Shown piece by piece: positions 63,618 to 64,000 of a stretch of 64,000 bases of DNA. The DNA lies in NCBI GenBank assembly GCA_036872755.1, contig JAVHNS010000011.1:1240001-1304000 (forward strand), written 5' to 3'. The notes beneath the pieces were generated by a model. That model was not told the origin of the DNA. It did no database searches and worked only from the letters and a program-made list of their open reading frames with translations. A program made the position numbers and the translations under genes. Position 1 is the first letter of the stretch. Each line of letters opens with the position of its first letter. This DNA is from Orbilia blumenaviensis (Eukaryota > Ascomycota > Orbiliomycetes > Orbiliales > Orbiliaceae).

Positions 63618-64000
63618 ATGAGGCTCGTCGCTCTAACCTTCCAGTTAATTGGCATCTCGAATGTCCTCGCCTACCCGTTCAGAGATGGCATGGCAGCAGG
63701 ACTGAGCTATGGTCTAGTGAAGAGAGGACCGGAGCTATGTCCCGCACGTTATCAGGAAGGACAGATTCAATTCTTCGCGTTTCCAGAGTCCGTTTTTGTC
63801 GCCATAAGCTCTACAAGCAGGTAAAGCACCGTTCCAGCTATTGCATTTACCAAAAGGTGATTTTCTGTTCTATAGATCTAACGACCTGATAGCAGAACAA
63901 CCACCCGAAGCACCACAGCACAAACAACGACACCGTCGACGACGGCCCCCACTACACAGGCAACCACCACGCGGACAACTACACCGGCAACCACACCGAC
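63618..64000 (+). CDS. Secreted Thr-rich protein, 5' part (runs off the window)
   Basis: Exon 1 is 63618-63820 and exon 2 begins at 63893 and stays open to the window end. The 72-nt intron has a GTAAAG donor, CTAAC branch and GATAG acceptor, and the joined frame continues as SSTSSRTTTRSTTAQTTTPS with more Thr/Pro. Residues 1-18 are a signal peptide (MRLVALTFQLIGISNVLA). A Lys-Arg pair near residue 35 (GLVKRGPEL) could be a Kex2-type processing site. The Thr-rich region should be O-mannosylated and act as a spacer, as in fungal wall proteins and adhesins. Without the 3' part the functional domain is unknown. The next secreted-protein gene to the left is the triple-WSC protein beyond the retrotransposon. 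Confidence 0.7.

Noticed and set aside
1..64000. CRISPR arrays, operons or bacterial-type signals
   Set aside because: The spliceosomal introns and gene families are those of a fungal nucleus, and no regularly spaced repeat-spacer array exists.

Overview
The window is nuclear DNA of a filamentous ascomycete (Pezizomycotina). Most genes carry several short introns (about 50-150 nt) with GTRNGT-type donors, CTAAC/CTGAC branch sites and YAG acceptors. The families are typically fungal: a LaeA-type methyltransferase, a combined C2H2/Zn2Cys6 regulator, a TRK potassium transporter and a WSC-domain secreted protein. A retrotransposon reduced almost to pure A+T by C-to-T/G-to-A change points to repeat-induced point mutation (RIP). 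The high intron count (12 introns in TRK) suggests an intron-rich lineage, but I cannot fix the class from sequence alone.

Layout. 0-3 kb: mitochondrial D-lactate dehydrogenase (-). 6.1-7.2 kb: an F-box-like hypothetical gene (+). 9.4-13.7 kb: a secreted aspartic-protease-like gene (+) converging on a 13-exon TRK transporter (-). 18.5-20 kb: LaeA-like methyltransferase (-). 20-29 kb: gene-poor, with one weakly supported two-exon gene (25.4-26.2, -) and a Ser-rich hypothetical gene (28.0-28.6, +). 29.4-30.8 kb: cytochrome b561-type membrane protein (-). 33.1-36.8 kb: large transcription factor (-). 41.5-44.8 kb: MTH1-type Nudix hydrolase (+) split by introns of 548 and 1836 nt. 46.6-49.3 kb: Kelch-BTB protein (-). 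50.6-51.6 kb: a possible gag-like relic. 51.8-52.3 kb: an inverted-repeat (foldback) element with an 8-bp minisatellite in its loop. 52.6-56.4 kb: a 1038-residue triple-WSC secreted protein (-). 57.05-62.89 kb: a RIP-destroyed LTR retrotransposon with two 128-bp LTRs and a 5-bp target duplication. 63.6 kb to the end: the 5' part of a secreted Thr-rich protein (+).

How it fits together. No biosynthetic cluster is visible. The genes are individual housekeeping or regulatory loci (lactate oxidation, K+ uptake, nucleotide-pool cleaning, transcription and Ras-type signalling) separated by long spacers full of homopolymer tracts and microsatellites. The right end differs: two genes for secreted, Thr-rich proteins flank the AT-rich retroelement. 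All multi-exon models were assembled by hand from splice signals, reading phase and conserved motifs. Each adds up to an intact frame, but transcript data would be needed to confirm them.
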